DNA from: Paenirhizobium cremeum
GTDB taxonomy: Bacteria > Pseudomonadota > Alphaproteobacteria > Rhizobiales > Rhizobiaceae
Direction: 5' to 3'
NCBI RefSeq assembly: GCF_022884085.1
Contig: NZ_JAGGCS010000005.1
Coordinates: forward strand, 248,001-312,000
DNA: 64,000 bases
The translations under genes were made by a program, and so were the position numbers. Positions 19,313 through 30,737 of the stretch are shown one piece after another. Position 1 is the stretch's first letter; each line of letters begins with the position of its first letter. The notes beneath the pieces were generated by a model. That model made no database searches. It was given only the letters and a program-made list of their open reading frames with translations, and had not been told where the DNA came from.

Positions 19313-19324
19313 GGAAGGGCGGCA

Positions 19325-20020
19325 ATGGCCAAGGCATCGGACAAGACTGGAGAAGGGAATGCCGCAGATCCGGCTGACTTCAGCCGTGTCGCCGATGTTC
19401 TCAAGGACATGCCGCATGTTCCGCTGCATCCGCTGATGGCCCATCCGGCTGCGGCGCTTGCGGCCGCAACCGCAATCGGTTTCGGTCTGGCCACGCACAT
19501 GACGAGCGTGTTCCTCGGCTCCCTTCAGGGGGCGGTGGAGGCGACCAACAAGCTGGCCCGCAAGCTTGAGGAAGAAAAGCTTGCCGGCGAGGCGGAGCCA
19601 GCCGCTCCTTCCGAGCCAACCGGCGCTGTCGCAGAGGCTGTCGAGCCCGCTGCGGTGGCACGGAAGACCCGTAAGGCTCCGGTCAAGCAGGTCGAGGCGA
19701 AAGCGGTTCCCGCTCCGAAGGCACGCAAGGTGGCGGCCGAGGTGGTAAAGGCCGAAAAGCCTGAAACCGTCGAGCCGGTCGCGAAGGCGCCGAAGGTAGG
19801 ACGGTCCACCGGCAAGGCTGACGATCTGAAGAAGATCGAAGGCATCGGCCCGAAGCTGGAGCAGGTCCTGAACGAAAAGGGCATTCGCCGCTTCGCGCAA
19901 CTGGCGGCGCTCGATGTCGCGGCGCTTGATGCGCTGGACAGGGAAATCGGCCTGGGTGGCCGGGCGGTGCGCGATGACTGGTCGGGCCAGGCGCGCAAGC
20001 TCGCAGGCGCAAAGAATTGA
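19325..20020 (+). CDS. Helix-hairpin-helix protein of the nuo operon, related to the NuoE tail
   Basis: This 231-residue product has three parts. The N-terminus (about 1-80) includes a hydrophobic stretch AAALAAATAIGFGLATHM that could be a membrane anchor, followed by a charged helix. The middle (about 85-160) is low-complexity and rich in Ala, Lys, Pro and Val. The C-terminus (166-227, DDLKKIEGIGPKLEQVLNEK) is a helix-hairpin-helix-like domain. Aligned without gaps, it matches the NuoE tail at 31 of 62 positions. AAGGAAGGG precedes the ATG. Some databases call such proteins NADH dehydrogenase subunit E-like or nuclease; I see no catalytic residues for either role. Its place inside the operon suggests assembly or tethering of complex I. 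Confidence 0.75.
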   Translation: MAKASDKTGEGNAADPADFSRVADVLKDMPHVPLHPLMAHPAAALAAATAIGFGLATHMTSVFLGSLQGAVEATNKLARKLEEEKLAGEAEPAAPSEPTGAVAEAVEPAAVARKTRKAPVKQVEAKAVPAPKARKVAAEVVKAEKPETVEPVAKAPKVGRSTGKADDLKKIEGIGPKLEQVLNEKGIRRFAQLAALDVAALDALDREIGLGGRAVRDDWSGQARKLAGAKN

Positions 20021-20202
20021 GGGTTGCGGGACACCCTTCGTGAGGGTGTCTCGAAGTCCGGAGAGAATGAGCAATATCCGGCTCCTGAAAAAGGGCGGGA
20101 AAGGAAATAAACGGCGGGACGCCAGTCGAGATTGGATGGTCCCGCTTGCCGGAGCGAAAGCTGCGGTGCAATGCGCACTATGCGTGAGGCAGGAAGGCGA
20201 AT
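20021..20202 (+). other. Intra-operon spacer with two hairpins
   Basis: GACACCCT/AGGGTGTC (20030-20037 with 20043-20050, loop TCGTG) and GCGGGAC/GTCCCGC (20114-20120 with 20139-20145) can fold. Neither is followed by a T-run. In a tightly packed operon this 182-base spacer may be an mRNA processing or stability site rather than a terminator. Confidence 0.4.
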
Positions 20203-22284
20203 ATGGCAAAGCTGAAAGTCGACGGTAAAGAGATCGAGGTCCCGGATCATTTCACGCTGTTGCAGGCGTGCGAGGAAGCCGGCGCCGAGGTTCCGCGCTT
20301 TTGTTTTCATGAGCGGCTGTCGGTCGCCGGCAACTGCCGTATGTGCCTCGTCGAGGTGAAGGGCGGTCCGCCGAAGCCGGCTGCATCCTGCGCCATGGGC
20401 GTGCGCGATATCCGCGGCGGCCCGAACGGCGAACTGCCGGAAGTCTTCACCAACACGCCGATGGTCAAGAAGGCCCGCGAAGGCGTGATGGAATTCCTGC
20501 TGATCAACCATCCGCTGGATTGCCCGATCTGCGACCAGGGCGGCGAATGCGACCTGCAGGACCAGGCCATGGCCTTCGGTATCGACTCGTCGCGCTACGC
20601 GGAAAACAAGCGCGCGGTCGAGGACAAGTATATCGGCCCGTTGGTCAAGACAGTGATGAACCGCTGCATTCATTGCACGCGCTGCGTTCGCTTCACCACG
20701 GAGGTCGCCGGCATCGCCGAACTCGGTCTGATCGGTCGCGGCGAGGATGCCGAAATCACCACCTATCTCGAGCAGGCCATGACATCGGAGTTGCAGGGCA
20801 ACGTCGTCGACCTTTGCCCTGTGGGAGCGCTGACTTCGAAGCCCTTCGCCTTCACGGCCCGTCCGTGGGAACTCAACAAGACCGAATCGATCGACGTCAT
20901 GGACGCGCTCGGTTCGGCGATCCGCGTCGATACCCGTGGCCGCGAAGTCATGCGCATCCTGCCGCGTGTCAACGAGGCCATCAACGAAGAGTGGATCTCC
21001 GACAAGAGCCGCTTCATTTGGGACGGTCTGAAGACCCAGCGTCTCGATCGCCCCTATGTCCGCCGCGACGGTCGCCTGCAGCCGGCCACCTGGGCAGAAG
21101 CCTTCGCCGCCATCAAGTCGGCCGTGGCAGCCACGTCCGGTTCGAAGATCGGCGCCATCGCCGGCGATCTCGCCTCCGTCGAGGAAATGTATGCGCTGAA
21201 GGCACTCCTCAACGCGCTCGGTTCGGTCAATACCGACTGTCGCCAGGATGGGACGGCAGTCGATCCGTCGCTCGGTCGCGCAAGCTACCTCTTCAACGCA
21301 ACGATCGAAGGCATTGAAGCTGCCGACGCGATCCTCATCGTTGGTGCCAACCCGCGCTACGAGGCTGCGGTGCTCAACGCCCGCATCCGCAAGCGCTGGC
21401 GCCGCGGCGGCCTGCCGATCGGCGTGATCGGCGAAGGCGGCGAGTTGCGTTACCCTTACGAATATCTCGGTGCGGGCACCGAGACGCTGGCAGACCTCGT
21501 CGCCGGCAAGAACGGCTTCGTCGAAAAGCTGAAGGCAGCCAAGACGCCGCTCATCATCGTAGGGCAGGGGGCTCTGACGGGCGCTGAGGGCTCGGCTGTT
21601 CTTGCCAATGTCGCGAAGCTTGCCGAAGCTGTCGGCTCGCTGAGCGAGGAGTGGAACGGCTTTGCCATGCTCCACACCGCCGCTTCCCGTGTCGGCGGTC
21701 TTGATCTCGGCTTCGTTCCGGGCGAAGGCGGGCTCGCCGCAGCCGACATGCTCACTTCGGCCGACGTGCTCTTCCTTCTCGGCGCCGACGAACTCGATTT
21801 CACCCGCAAGGCTGCGAAGTTCACCGTCTATATCGGCAGCCACGGCGACAACGGCGCGCACCATGCCGATGTCATCCTTCCGGGCGCGACCTATACCGAA
21901 AAGTCGGGCACCTGGGTCAACACCGAAGGACGTGTGCAGATGGGCAACCGCGCAGGCTTCGCGCCGGGCGATGCCCGCGAGGACTGGGCGATCATCCGCG
22001 CGCTTTCCGACGTGCTCGGCAAGAAGCTTCCCTTCGATTCGCTGACTGCGCTTCGTGCAAAGCTCTATGCGGAATACCCGCACTTCGCCGGTCTCGACGA
22101 GATCGTTCCGGGTGCCGGCGACGAAATTGCCGCAATTGCGAAAAAAGCCGGGCAGATGGCCAAATCCGTGTTTGCGTCGCCGGTCAAAGACTTCTATTTG
22201 ACGAACCCGATTGCACGTGCGTCGGCCGTCATGGCCGAGTGCTCGGCATTGGCCCGCAACAACTTCAAGGCTGCGGCAGAGTAA
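20203..22284 (+). CDS. nuoG: NADH-quinone oxidoreductase subunit G
   Basis: NuoG (75-kDa family) passes electrons through several iron-sulfur clusters. The 693-residue product begins with a [2Fe-2S] ferredoxin domain (CFHERLSVAGNCRMCLVEV). NHPLDCPICDQGGECDLQDQ follows, with the His/Cys ligands of N5, then CIHCTRCVRF and VDLCPVGAL for N4. The C-terminal two thirds is a molybdopterin-oxidoreductase-like fold without molybdenum. The length equals mitochondrial-type subunits and is shorter than E. coli NuoG. AGGAAGG precedes ATG 20203. Confidence 0.97.
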   Translation: MAKLKVDGKEIEVPDHFTLLQACEEAGAEVPRFCFHERLSVAGNCRMCLVEVKGGPPKPAASCAMGVRDIRGGPNGELPEVFTNTPMVKKAREGVMEFLLINHPLDCPICDQGGECDLQDQAMAFGIDSSRYAENKRAVEDKYIGPLVKTVMNRCIHCTRCVRFTTEVAGIAELGLIGRGEDAEITTYLEQAMTSELQGNVVDLCPVGALTSKPFAFTARPWELNKTESIDVMDALGSAIRVDTRGREVMRILPRVNEAINEEWISDKSRFIWDGLKTQRLDRPYVRRDGRLQPATWAEAFAAIKSAVAATSGSKIGAIAGDLASVEEMYALKALLNALGSVNTDCRQDGTAVDPSLGRASYLFNATIEGIEAADAILIVGANPRYEAAVLNARIRKRWRRGGLPIGVIGEGGELRYPYEYLGAGTETLADLVAGKNGFVEKLKAAKTPLIIVGQGALTGAEGSAVLANVAKLAEAVGSLSEEWNGFAMLHTAASRVGGLDLGFVPGEGGLAAADMLTSADVLFLLGADELDFTRKAAKFTVYIGSHGDNGAHHADVILPGATYTEKSGTWVNTEGRVQMGNRAGFAPGDAREDWAIIRALSDVLGKKLPFDSLTALRAKLYAEYPHFAGLDEIVPGAGDEIAAIAKKAGQMAKSVFASPVKDFYLTNPIARASAVMAECSALARNNFKAAAE

Positions 22285-22296
22285 GGGCAGGGGATC

Positions 22297-23340
22297 ATGG
22301 ACAACTTCGTTTCCACTTATGTCTGGCCGGCGGCCATCATGATCGGCCAGTCGCTGCTGCTCTTGGTCTGCCTGCTGGTGTTCATTGCATATATCCTGCT
22401 CGCCGACCGCAAGATCTGGGCGGCCGTTCAGCTGCGTCGCGGCCCGAACGTCGTCGGTCCCTGGGGGCTGTTCCAGTCCTTCGCCGACCTTCTGAAGTTC
22501 GTGTTCAAGGAGCCGGTTATTCCGGCGGGCTCGAACAAGGGCGTCTTCCTTCTCGCTCCGCTGGTTGCCGTGACCCTTGCTCTCGCCACCTGGGCCGTGG
22601 TCCCGCTCGCGGACGGCTGGGTGATCGCCAACATCAATGTCGGCATTCTCTACGTCTTCGCGATCTCGTCGCTTGAAGTCTACGGCATCATCATGGGCGG
22701 CTGGGCTTCGAACTCGAAGTATCCGTTCCTTGGCGCGCTTCGTTCGGCTGCGCAGATGGTGTCCTACGAAGTCTCGATCGGCTTCGTCATCGTCACCGTT
22801 CTGCTCTGCGTCGGTTCGCTCAATCTCTCGGACATCGTCTACGCGCAGAAGGATGGTCTCGGCACCATGCTCGGACTGCCGAACTCCTTCCTCGACTGGC
22901 ATTGGCTGGCGCTCTTCCCGATGTTCATCGTCTTTTTCATCTCGGCGCTCGCCGAGACGAACCGCCCGCCCTTCGACCTGCCGGAAGCGGAATCGGAACT
23001 GGTGGCCGGTTTCATGGTCGAATACGGCTCTACCCCGTACATGATGTTCATGCTCGGCGAATATGCCGCCATCGTGCTGATGTGCTCGCTGACCACCATC
23101 CTGTTCCTCGGAGGCTGGCTGCCGCCGGTCGACGTATGGTTCCTGAACTGGGTCCCGGGCGTCATCTGGTTCGTGCTGAAGGCTTCGCTGGTGTTCTTCA
23201 TGTTCGCCATGGTCAAGGCCTTCGTGCCGCGCTACCGCTACGACCAGCTCATGCGTCTCGGCTGGAAGGTCTTCCTTCCGCTGTCGCTCGCCATGGTGGT
23301 CATCGTTGCATTCGTGCTGAAGCTGATGGGATGGGCATGA
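22297..23340 (+). CDS. nuoH: NADH-quinone oxidoreductase subunit H
   Basis: NuoH is the membrane subunit that forms the quinone chamber. The 347-residue product has about eight membrane helices. Family signatures are visible: [40 protein letters not shown] (truncated here at the family core) and [20 protein letters not shown]. It starts 12 bases after nuoG. Confidence 0.96.
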   Translation: MDNFVSTYVWPAAIMIGQSLLLLVCLLVFIAYILLADRKIWAAVQLRRGPNVVGPWGLFQSFADLLKFVFKEPVIPAGSNKGVFLLAPLVAVTLALATWAVVPLADGWVIANINVGILYVFAISSLEVYGIIMGGWASNSKYPFLGALRSAAQMVSYEVSIGFVIVTVLLCVGSLNLSDIVYAQKDGLGTMLGLPNSFLDWHWLALFPMFIVFFISALAETNRPPFDLPEAESELVAGFMVEYGSTPYMMFMLGEYAAIVLMCSLTTILFLGGWLPPVDVWFLNWVPGVIWFVLKASLVFFMFAMVKAFVPRYRYDQLMRLGWKVFLPLSLAMVVIVAFVLKLMGWA

Positions 23341-23379
23341 TGATGGCCATCCGTTCACTCGGCAGATTTGGAGGTTGAG

Positions 23380-23871
23380 ATGGCTGGTCTTTCCCAGGCT
23401 GTCAGTTCCCTGTTCCTGAAAGAGTTCGTCGGCGCTTTCTTCCTGTCGATGCGCTACTTCTTCCGCCAGAAGGCGACCATCAACTATCCTTTCGAAAAGG
23501 GTCCGGTCTCTCCGCGTTTTCGCGGCGAGCATGCGCTGCGTCGCTATCCGAACGGTGAGGAACGCTGCATCGCCTGCAAGCTTTGCGAGGCGATCTGTCC
23601 CGCCCAGGCGATCACCATCGAAGCCGGCCCGCGCCGCAACGACGGCACCCGCCGCACGGTGCGTTACGACATCGACATGGTGAAGTGCATCTATTGCGGC
23701 TTCTGCCAGGAAGCCTGCCCGGTCGATGCGATCGTGGAAGGGCCGAACTTCGAGTTCGCAACGGAAACCCGCGAAGAGCTTTACTTCGACAAGCAGCGGC
23801 TGCTGGACAACGGCGATCGCTGGGAACGGGAAATCGCGCGCAATATCGCGCTGGATGCACCCTACCGCTGA
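23380..23871 (+). CDS. nuoI: NADH-quinone oxidoreductase subunit I
   Basis: NuoI holds clusters N6a and N6b. The 163-residue product has two ferredoxin motifs, [12 protein letters not shown] and [12 protein letters not shown], the classic 8Fe pattern. The N-terminal amphipathic part ([20 protein letters not shown]) lies on the membrane surface. GGAGG at 23370-23374 supports ATG 23380 over a TTG four codons earlier. A 150-base spacer without a recognisable gene precedes nuoJ. Confidence 0.97.
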   Translation: MAGLSQAVSSLFLKEFVGAFFLSMRYFFRQKATINYPFEKGPVSPRFRGEHALRRYPNGEERCIACKLCEAICPAQAITIEAGPRRNDGTRRTVRYDIDMVKCIYCGFCQEACPVDAIVEGPNFEFATETREELYFDKQRLLDNGDRWEREIARNIALDAPYR

Positions 23872-24021
23872 CAGGCGGAATGACGACGCCTTGGCGGGAA
23901 CCCTATGGGGCGGCCGCCACGGCACAGATTTTAAACGGAGCGCGCCGGTGGGGATGCCGGTGGCGCTTTATCGGGCGAAGGGCAGGGGCCCTCGTCCGGG
24001 GGAAGATGAAAAGGCACCAAC

Positions 24022-24636
24022 ATGGGTCTTCAGGCTCTCTTTTTCTATCTCTTCGCCTTTGTCGCGGTGGCTTCCGCGTTCATGGTCATTTCGGCACGGA
24101 ACCCGGTTCACTCGGTGCTGTTCCTGATCCTGACCTTCGTGAACGCTTCGGGGCTCTTCCTGCTGACGGGGGCTGAGTTCCTCGCCATGATCCTGCTGGT
24201 CGTTTATGTCGGCGCGGTCGCGGTTCTCTTCCTTTTCGTGGTGATGATGCTCGACATCGATTTCGCCGAATTGCGGTCGGGTGTGCTGAAATATGCTCCC
24301 ATCGGTTCGCTGATCGGACTGGTTGTCGCAGCCGAACTGGTCATCGTGATCGGCGGTACCGCGATTTCGCCGGCAGCCAAGGAAGCGATCACCATGCCGA
24401 TCCCGGCACTGACGGAGCGCACCAACACCGCCGCGCTCGGCGACGTGCTCTACACCAATTACGTTTATTTCTTCCAGATCGCCGGCCTGGTGCTGCTGGT
24501 GGCCATGATCGGCGCCATCGTGCTGACGCTTCGCCACCGCGAAAACATCAAGCGGCAGGATATCTCCCGCCAGGTTGCCCGCACGCCTGAGACCGCCGTC
24601 AAGGTGGTCAAGGTCAAGCCGGGTCAGGGCGTCTGA
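24022..24636 (+). CDS. nuoJ: NADH-quinone oxidoreductase subunit J
   Basis: NuoJ (ND6 family) is a 204-residue membrane subunit with five predicted helices. It carries the conserved RNPVHSVLFLI and LVVYVGAVAVLFLFVVMMLD, where the pi-bulge Tyr/Gly helix links quinone reduction to proton pumping. The C-terminal tail is basic. nuoK follows after 27 bases. Confidence 0.95.
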   Translation: MGLQALFFYLFAFVAVASAFMVISARNPVHSVLFLILTFVNASGLFLLTGAEFLAMILLVVYVGAVAVLFLFVVMMLDIDFAELRSGVLKYAPIGSLIGLVVAAELVIVIGGTAISPAAKEAITMPIPALTERTNTAALGDVLYTNYVYFFQIAGLVLLVAMIGAIVLTLRHRENIKRQDISRQVARTPETAVKVVKVKPGQGV

Positions 24637-24663
24637 GGCAAGAGAGGTCAAGGAAACAATATT

Positions 24664-24972
24664 ATGGAAATCGGTCTTTCCCACTACCTGACGGTCAGTG
24701 CCATCCTCTTCACGCTCGGCGTCTTCGGCATCTTCCTGAACCGCAAGAACGTCATCATCATCCTGATGTCGGTCGAGCTTATCCTGCTCGCGGTCAACAT
24801 CAACATGGTGGCCTTCTCCTCCTTCCTGAACGACATGGTCGGCCAGGTCTTCGCCCTGTTCATCCTGACGGTGGCGGCCGCGGAAGCCGCGATCGGCCTT
24901 GCAATCCTCGTCGTCTTCTACCGCAACCGCGGCTCGATCGCCGTTGAAGACATCAACATGATGAAGGGCTGA
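24664..24972 (+). CDS. nuoK: NADH-quinone oxidoreductase subunit K
   Basis: NuoK (ND4L family) is 102 residues with three membrane helices. The conserved Glu sits in [14 protein letters not shown], and a second lies in [11 protein letters not shown]; both belong to the proton channel. It is seven bases upstream of nuoL. Confidence 0.96.
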   Translation: MEIGLSHYLTVSAILFTLGVFGIFLNRKNVIIILMSVELILLAVNINMVAFSSFLNDMVGQVFALFILTVAAAEAAIGLAILVVFYRNRGSIAVEDINMMKG

Positions 24973-24979
24973 TACGGCT

Positions 24980-26980
24980 ATGCTTCTCTATAAGGCTATC
25001 GTCTTTCTTCCGCTGATCGGAGCGATCATCGCCGGTCTGTTCGGCCGCCAGATCGGCGCCAAGGCTTCCGAATACATTACCAGCGGCCTGATGGTGATCG
25101 TCGCGATCCTGTCGTGGACCGTCTTTTTCAACGTGGCGCTTGCCCATGGCGAAGGCCATGAGGTCATCAAGGTTTCGGTGCTGCGCTGGATCCAATCCGG
25201 CGGCATCGACGTCGAATGGTCGCTGCGTATCGACACGCTGACCGCCGTCATGCTGGTCGTCGTCAACACGGTGTCGACGCTGGTGCACATCTATTCGATG
25301 GGCTACATGCACCACGATCCGCATCGGCCGCGCTTCTTCTCCTATCTGTCGCTCTTCACCTTCGCCATGCTGATGCTGGTGACCTCCGACAACCTGCTGC
25401 AGATGTTCTTCGGCTGGGAAGGCGTGGGTCTCGCCTCGTACCTGCTGATCGGCTTCTGGTTCAAGAAGCCCTCGGCCAATGCAGCCGCGATGAAGGCCTT
25501 CATCGTCAACCGCGTCGGCGACTTCGGCTTCATCCTCGGCATTTCGGGTGTCTTCGTGCTGTTCGGCTCGATCAATTTCGAGACCATCTTCGCAGCCGCG
25601 CAGACTTATTTGCCGCACGAGGGTGCGGAAGCCGGCGAAGCCGTCATCAATCTCTTCGGCATGAACCTCGACAAGGGACACGCCATCACTGCCATCTGCC
25701 TGCTGCTCTTCATGGGTGCCATGGGTAAGTCGGCCCAGTTCCTGCTGCACACCTGGCTACCGGACGCGATGGAAGGCCCGACTCCGGTTTCGGCCCTTAT
25801 CCATGCCGCAACCATGGTTACCGCCGGTGTCTTCCTCGTCGCCCGCATGTCGCCGCTCTTCGAACTGTCGCCGGATGCGTTGACTGTCGTCACCCTGATC
25901 GGTGCGATCACCGCCTTCTTCGCTGCAACCGTTGGCCTCGTGCAGAACGACATCAAGCGCGTCATCGCCTATTCGACCTGCTCGCAGCTCGGCTATATGT
26001 TCGTGGCGCTCGGGGTAGGAGCCTACGGTGCGGCCGTGTTCCACCTGTTCACACACGCCTTCTTTAAGGCCTTGCTGTTCCTTTGCGCCGGCTCGGTTAT
26101 CCACGCCGTCGATGGCGAGCAGGACATGCGCTACATGGGCGGCCTGCGCCCGCACATCAAGGTGACCTTCCTGATGATGCTGATCGGTACGCTCGCCATC
26201 ACCGGCGTCGGCATTCCGTTCACGCCGGTCGGCTTCGCCGGGTTCTTCTCGAAGGACGTCATCATCGAGGCGACTTACGCTTCGCATTCCCCGCTCTCGG
26301 GTTTCGCCTTCACCCTTCTGGTGGTCGCTGCCCTGTTCACCAGCTTCTATTCCTGGCGTCTGATGTTCTTGACCTTCTTCGGCAAGCCGCGGGCTTCCGC
26401 CGACGTCATGCATCATGTGCATGAATCGCCGCAGGTCATGCTGGTGCCGCTCTACATTCTGGCGGTCGGTGCGATTCTCGCGGGCTGGATCTTCGAAGGC
26501 CGCTTCTATGGCGAGGAGTATCTCGAATTCTGGAAGGGCGCGCTGTTCACCGCGGAACACAACGAACTCCTGCACGAGTTCCACCACGTGCCGGCCTGGG
26601 TTGCTCTCAGCCCGTTCATCGCGATGGTTCTTGGCTTCGTGACCGCCTGGTACATGTACATCAAGTCGCCTTCGACGCCGAAGAAACTGGCCGAACAGCA
26701 TCGTGTTCTCTACCAGTTCCTGCTCAACAAGTGGTACTTCGACGAACTCTACGACTTCCTCTTCGTTCGCTCCGCCAAGGCTCTTGGCCGCTTCCTCTGG
26801 AAGAAGGGTGACATCGGGATCATCGACACCTATGGCCCGAACGGCGTTGCAGCCGGCGTCGCCGACGTGACCCAGAAGGTCGTACGCCTGCAGTCGGGTT
26901 ACCTCTATCACTATGCCTTTGCGATGCTGATCGGTATCGCAGCCCTCGTTACCTGGATGATGCTCGGGAGTTCCTTCTGA
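24980..26980 (+). CDS. nuoL: NADH-quinone oxidoreductase subunit L
   Basis: NuoL (ND5 family) is the distal antiporter-like proton pump. The 666-residue product has about 16 helices, the channel motif [19 protein letters not shown], the [20 protein letters not shown] segment with the key Lys, and [15 protein letters not shown]. The long lateral helix typical of NuoL lies in the C-terminal 120 residues. Its stop overlaps the nuoM start (TGATG). Confidence 0.97.
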   Translation: MLLYKAIVFLPLIGAIIAGLFGRQIGAKASEYITSGLMVIVAILSWTVFFNVALAHGEGHEVIKVSVLRWIQSGGIDVEWSLRIDTLTAVMLVVVNTVSTLVHIYSMGYMHHDPHRPRFFSYLSLFTFAMLMLVTSDNLLQMFFGWEGVGLASYLLIGFWFKKPSANAAAMKAFIVNRVGDFGFILGISGVFVLFGSINFETIFAAAQTYLPHEGAEAGEAVINLFGMNLDKGHAITAICLLLFMGAMGKSAQFLLHTWLPDAMEGPTPVSALIHAATMVTAGVFLVARMSPLFELSPDALTVVTLIGAITAFFAATVGLVQNDIKRVIAYSTCSQLGYMFVALGVGAYGAAVFHLFTHAFFKALLFLCAGSVIHAVDGEQDMRYMGGLRPHIKVTFLMMLIGTLAITGVGIPFTPVGFAGFFSKDVIIEATYASHSPLSGFAFTLLVVAALFTSFYSWRLMFLTFFGKPRASADVMHHVHESPQVMLVPLYILAVGAILAGWIFEGRFYGEEYLEFWKGALFTAEHNELLHEFHHVPAWVALSPFIAMVLGFVTAWYMYIKSPSTPKKLAEQHRVLYQFLLNKWYFDELYDFLFVRSAKALGRFLWKKGDIGIIDTYGPNGVAAGVADVTQKVVRLQSGYLYHYAFAMLIGIAALVTWMMLGSSF

Positions 26981-28491
26981 TGACCGATTGGCCCATTCTC
27001 TCGACGGTCACCTTTCTGCCGCTCGTCGGCGTTGTGCTCCTCCTCCTGACACGTCAGGATTCTGCCCAGGGTCGCCGCAATATCCTCAATGTGTCGCTGC
27101 TGACGACGGTGTTCACCTTCGTGGTGTCGCTCTTCGTCTGGATCGGGTTCGACAATTCGAACCCGGGTTTCCAGATGGTCGAAAAGCATGAATGGCTTAA
27201 CACCGGCATCGCCTATCATGTCGGCGTCGACGGCATTTCGATGCTCTTCGTCATCCTGACCACGCTGCTGATGCCCTTCTGCATCCTCGCAAGCTGGCTC
27301 TCGGTGGAAAAGCGCATCAAGGAATACATGATTGCCTTCCTGCTGCTCGAAACGCTGATGATCGGCGTCTTCGTTTCGCTGGATATCGTTCTCTTCTATG
27401 TGTTCTTCGAAGCAGGCCTGATCCCGATGTTCATCATCATCGGTGTCTGGGGCGGCAAGGATCGCGTCTACGCATCCTACAAGTTCTTCCTCTACACGCT
27501 GCTCGGCTCGGTGCTGATGCTGCTCGCCATCATGGCGATGTACTGGGATGCCGGCACGACCGACATCACGCAGCTCCTCAGCCATAAGTTCCCGGCCGGC
27601 ATGCAGACATGGCTTTGGCTGGCCTTCTTTGCGTCTTTCGCCGTGAAGATGCCGATGTGGCCGGTTCATACCTGGCTTCCGGATGCGCACGTTCAGGCTC
27701 CGACCGCAGGCTCGATGATCCTGGCCGGCATTCTCCTGAAGCTCGGCGGCTACGGCCTGTTGCGCTTCTCTGTCCCGATGTTCCCGCTGGCTTCGGATTA
27801 TTTCGCGCCGCTGGTCTTCACCCTGTCGGTCATCGCCATCGTCTACACCTCGCTGGTGGCGCTGATGCAGGAGGACATGAAGAAGGTCATCGCCTACTCC
27901 TCCGTGGCGCATATGGGCTATGTGACCATGGGCACCTTTGCGGTCAACACCCAGGGCGTTCAGGGCGCGATCTTCCAGATGATTAGCCACGGCTTCGTCT
28001 CCGCCGCGCTGTTCTTCTGCGTCGGCGTGATCTACGACCGTCTCCATACCCGTGACATCGCGGCCTATGGCGGGCTCGTCAACAACATGCCGAAATATGC
28101 CGTCGCCTTCATGATCTTCACCATGGCGAATGTCGGTCTTCCGGGAACCTCCGGTTTCATCGGCGAATTCCTGACCCTGATCGGCGTCTTCCGCGCCAAC
28201 ACCTGGGTCGCCCTCTTCGCCGCCACCGGGGTCATCCTTTCAGCCGGCTATTCGCTCTGGCTCTATCGCCGGGTCGTGTTTGGTGCGCTCGAAAAAGACA
28301 GCCTCAAGGCGATGCTGGATCTTTCGCTCCGCGAGAAACTCATCCTCTACCCGCTGATCGCGCTCACCATCTTCTTCGGCGTCTATCCGGCTCCGATCTT
28401 CGATGCGACGGCTGCGTCGGTGGAGCTTCTGGTGAACAACTATTCCACGGCTATCGAGGCGGCACGTAACGTGGCGCTTGCAGTGAACTGA
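26980..28491 (+). CDS. nuoM: NADH-quinone oxidoreductase subunit M
   Basis: NuoM (ND4 family) is an antiporter-like proton pump of 503 residues and about 14 helices. The conserved Glu lies in [20 protein letters not shown], and the Lys/His segment in [20 protein letters not shown]. It is coupled to nuoL by a one-base overlap. Confidence 0.97.
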   Translation: MTDWPILSTVTFLPLVGVVLLLLTRQDSAQGRRNILNVSLLTTVFTFVVSLFVWIGFDNSNPGFQMVEKHEWLNTGIAYHVGVDGISMLFVILTTLLMPFCILASWLSVEKRIKEYMIAFLLLETLMIGVFVSLDIVLFYVFFEAGLIPMFIIIGVWGGKDRVYASYKFFLYTLLGSVLMLLAIMAMYWDAGTTDITQLLSHKFPAGMQTWLWLAFFASFAVKMPMWPVHTWLPDAHVQAPTAGSMILAGILLKLGGYGLLRFSVPMFPLASDYFAPLVFTLSVIAIVYTSLVALMQEDMKKVIAYSSVAHMGYVTMGTFAVNTQGVQGAIFQMISHGFVSAALFFCVGVIYDRLHTRDIAAYGGLVNNMPKYAVAFMIFTMANVGLPGTSGFIGEFLTLIGVFRANTWVALFAATGVILSAGYSLWLYRRVVFGALEKDSLKAMLDLSLREKLILYPLIALTIFFGVYPAPIFDATAASVELLVNNYSTAIEAARNVALAVN

Positions 28492-28509
28492 CGACAGGAT
28501 CCCTTGGAC

Positions 28510-29955
28510 ATGACCGCTGAAACACTCCTTGCAAGTCTGCATCTGGTCACGCCGGAACTGATCCTCGCGGTTGGTGCGCTGGCGTTGCTGATGATCGGCG
28601 TCTTCGCTGGCGAAAAGTCGGCGACGACGGTAACGGGCCTTGCCGTGGCATTGCTCATCATCTCCGGTGTCTGGCTGGTCCTGGTGCCGGCGGAAGGTTC
28701 CGCCTTCGGCGGCGCCTATGTCGCGGACGGCTATGCCCGTTTCATGAAGGTGCTGGCGCTGATCGGCTCGATCACCGCGATGATTATGGCTGTCGGCCAC
28801 GCGCGCTTCGATCATCTCGACAAGTTCGAATTCCCGGTCCTTCTGGTTCTGGCGACCCTCGGCGTCATGCTGATGATCTCCGCCAACAACCTGATTTCGC
28901 TCTATCTTTCGCTCGAACTGCAGTCGCTGGCGCTTTACGTGGTCGCCGCCATCAATCGTGACAGCCTGCGCTCGACGGAAGCCGGCCTGAAGTATTTCGT
29001 TCTCGGCGCCCTGTCCTCCGGCATGCTGCTCTACGGCATGTCGCTGATCTACGGCTTCACCGGCAATATCGGTTTCGTGGAAATCGCCGGGGTGCTGGCG
29101 GGCGGTGGCGCTTCGCTCGGCGTCATCTTCGGCCTCGTGTTCCTGCTCGCGGGCCTGGCATTCAAGATTTCCGCCGTGCCGTTCCACATGTGGACGCCGG
29201 ATGTCTATGAAGGCGCACCGACTCCGGTGACGGCATTCCTCGCCGCAGCGCCCAAGGTCGGTGCCATGGCGATCCTGGTGCGCATCGTGATCGATGCCTT
29301 CCAGCCGATCTTCGACCAGTGGCAGCAGATCATCGTCTTCATCTCGATTGCGTCCATGCTGCTCGGCTCCTTCGCCGCCATCGGCCAGCGCAACATCAAG
29401 CGACTGATGGCCTATTCGTCGATCGGTCACATGGGGTATGCGCTGGTTGGCCTTGCTGCCGGCAATGACACGGGCGTCAGCGGTGTCGTCATCTACATGA
29501 TGATCTACCTTGTCATGACGCTCGGCACCTTCGCCTGCATCATGGCGATGCGCCGCAAGGAAGGCGGCAATGTCGAGAATATCGAAGATCTTGCGGGCCT
29601 TTCCACCACCAAGCCGTTCATGGCCGTTGTGATGACCGCGCTCATGTTCTCGCTGGCCGGCATCCCGCCGCTTGCGGGCTTCTTCGGGAAGTATTTCGTC
29701 TTCATCGCCGCCATCGAGGCCAAGCTTTATGCGCTTGCCATTATCGGCGTGCTCGCTTCGGTCGTCGGTTGCTATTACTACCTTCGCGTCGTGAAGGTGA
29801 TGTGGTTCGACGAGGCCAAGGGCGAATTCACCCGCATCGCCGGCGAGCTTCGCCTCGTCTTCGGTCTCTCCGGTCTGTTCGTCGTCGGCTATGTTCTCTT
29901 CGGCGGTCCGCTCGGCACGGCCGCGGAAGCGGCAGCTAAGACGCTCTTTAATTGA
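28510..29955 (+). CDS. nuoN: NADH-quinone oxidoreductase subunit N
   Basis: NuoN (ND2 family) is the third antiporter-like subunit, 481 residues and about 14 helices. Signatures include [37 protein letters not shown] and [23 protein letters not shown] 28510 lies about ten bases after AGGAT; the earlier TTG 28504 is too close. It closes the fourteen-gene set, and its stop overlaps birA by four bases. Confidence 0.96.
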   Translation: MTAETLLASLHLVTPELILAVGALALLMIGVFAGEKSATTVTGLAVALLIISGVWLVLVPAEGSAFGGAYVADGYARFMKVLALIGSITAMIMAVGHARFDHLDKFEFPVLLVLATLGVMLMISANNLISLYLSLELQSLALYVVAAINRDSLRSTEAGLKYFVLGALSSGMLLYGMSLIYGFTGNIGFVEIAGVLAGGGASLGVIFGLVFLLAGLAFKISAVPFHMWTPDVYEGAPTPVTAFLAAAPKVGAMAILVRIVIDAFQPIFDQWQQIIVFISIASMLLGSFAAIGQRNIKRLMAYSSIGHMGYALVGLAAGNDTGVSGVVIYMMIYLVMTLGTFACIMAMRRKEGGNVENIEDLAGLSTTKPFMAVVMTALMFSLAGIPPLAGFFGKYFVFIAAIEAKLYALAIIGVLASVVGCYYYLRVVKVMWFDEAKGEFTRIAGELRLVFGLSGLFVVGYVLFGGPLGTAAEAAAKTLFN

Positions 29956-30719
29956 GCGTGGTCGGTAACGGAGGCCGGATCTCGCTCGACGATTTCCGGC
30001 ATGAGGCCCTCGGCGCCGTCGCGTCGACCAATACGGAATGTCTCGCCCGCGCTCGCGCGGGCGATTTCGGTTTTCTCTGGATCACCGCCGAAAGCCAGAC
30101 CGGTGGCCGCGGGCGCCGCGGCCGTCCCTGGATGTCTGAACCCGGCAACCTCTATGCGTCGCTGCTCCTGATCGATCCGGCGCCGGTCGAGCGACTGCCT
30201 TCACTGCCGCTCGCGGTTGCTCTTGCCGTGCATGGGGCGATCCGCCATGTGCTGCCTGCGGGTGCTCTGCCGCTCGAGGTCAAGTGGCCGAACGACATAC
30301 TCATCGGCCGGCAGAAGACCTGCGGCATTCTGCTGGAAGGCGAGCGTCTTGCCGATGGCCGGCAGGCGTTGGTGATCGGCATAGGCATCAATATCGCCAA
30401 CAAGCCGGATGCGCCGGCCTATCCGGTGACCTGCCTTGCGGAACATGGCGCTGCCGTCGCGCCGGAAGTCCTGTTTGCCTATCTCTTCTCGGAAATGGCG
30501 GAGGTTCTCTCCATCTGGGACAGGGGCAGGGGGATCGGCGAGATTGTCGAATTGTGGCGCAAGGTCGCTTGTGGCATCGGCGAAAAAATTACGGTGAACC
30601 TGCCGGACCGTTCGATTTCCGGCCATTTTGCCGGAATCGATGATAAGGGAATGTTGATCCTCGACCGTGGCCCAGAGGGGCGCATGGCGATCGCCGCCGG
30701 CGATGTTTTTTTCGGGTGA
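29952..30719 (+). CDS. birA: Biotin--[acetyl-CoA-carboxylase] ligase
   Basis: BirA makes biotinyl-AMP and transfers biotin to the carboxyl carrier protein. The 255-residue product has the active-site motif [10 protein letters not shown] at 51-60, KWPNDI at 111-116, and a C-terminal SH3-like domain. It lacks the N-terminal helix-turn-helix of E. coli BirA, so it cannot be the biotin-operon repressor of that type. The start is TTG 29952, overlapping the nuoN stop, or GTG 29958; no ATG fits. It is probably read from the nuo operon. Confidence 0.93.
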   Translation: MSVVGNGGRISLDDFRHEALGAVASTNTECLARARAGDFGFLWITAESQTGGRGRRGRPWMSEPGNLYASLLLIDPAPVERLPSLPLAVALAVHGAIRHVLPAGALPLEVKWPNDILIGRQKTCGILLEGERLADGRQALVIGIGINIANKPDAPAYPVTCLAEHGAAVAPEVLFAYLFSEMAEVLSIWDRGRGIGEIVELWRKVACGIGEKITVNLPDRSISGHFAGIDDKGMLILDRGPEGRMAIAAGDVFFG

Positions 30720-30737
30720 GATGGAACTAGAAGAGTA

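Noticed and set aside
19525..23925. Very long open frame on the minus strand
   Set aside because: It lies opposite the nuo genes from 19525 to 23925, has no recognisable domains and reflects high third-position GC.
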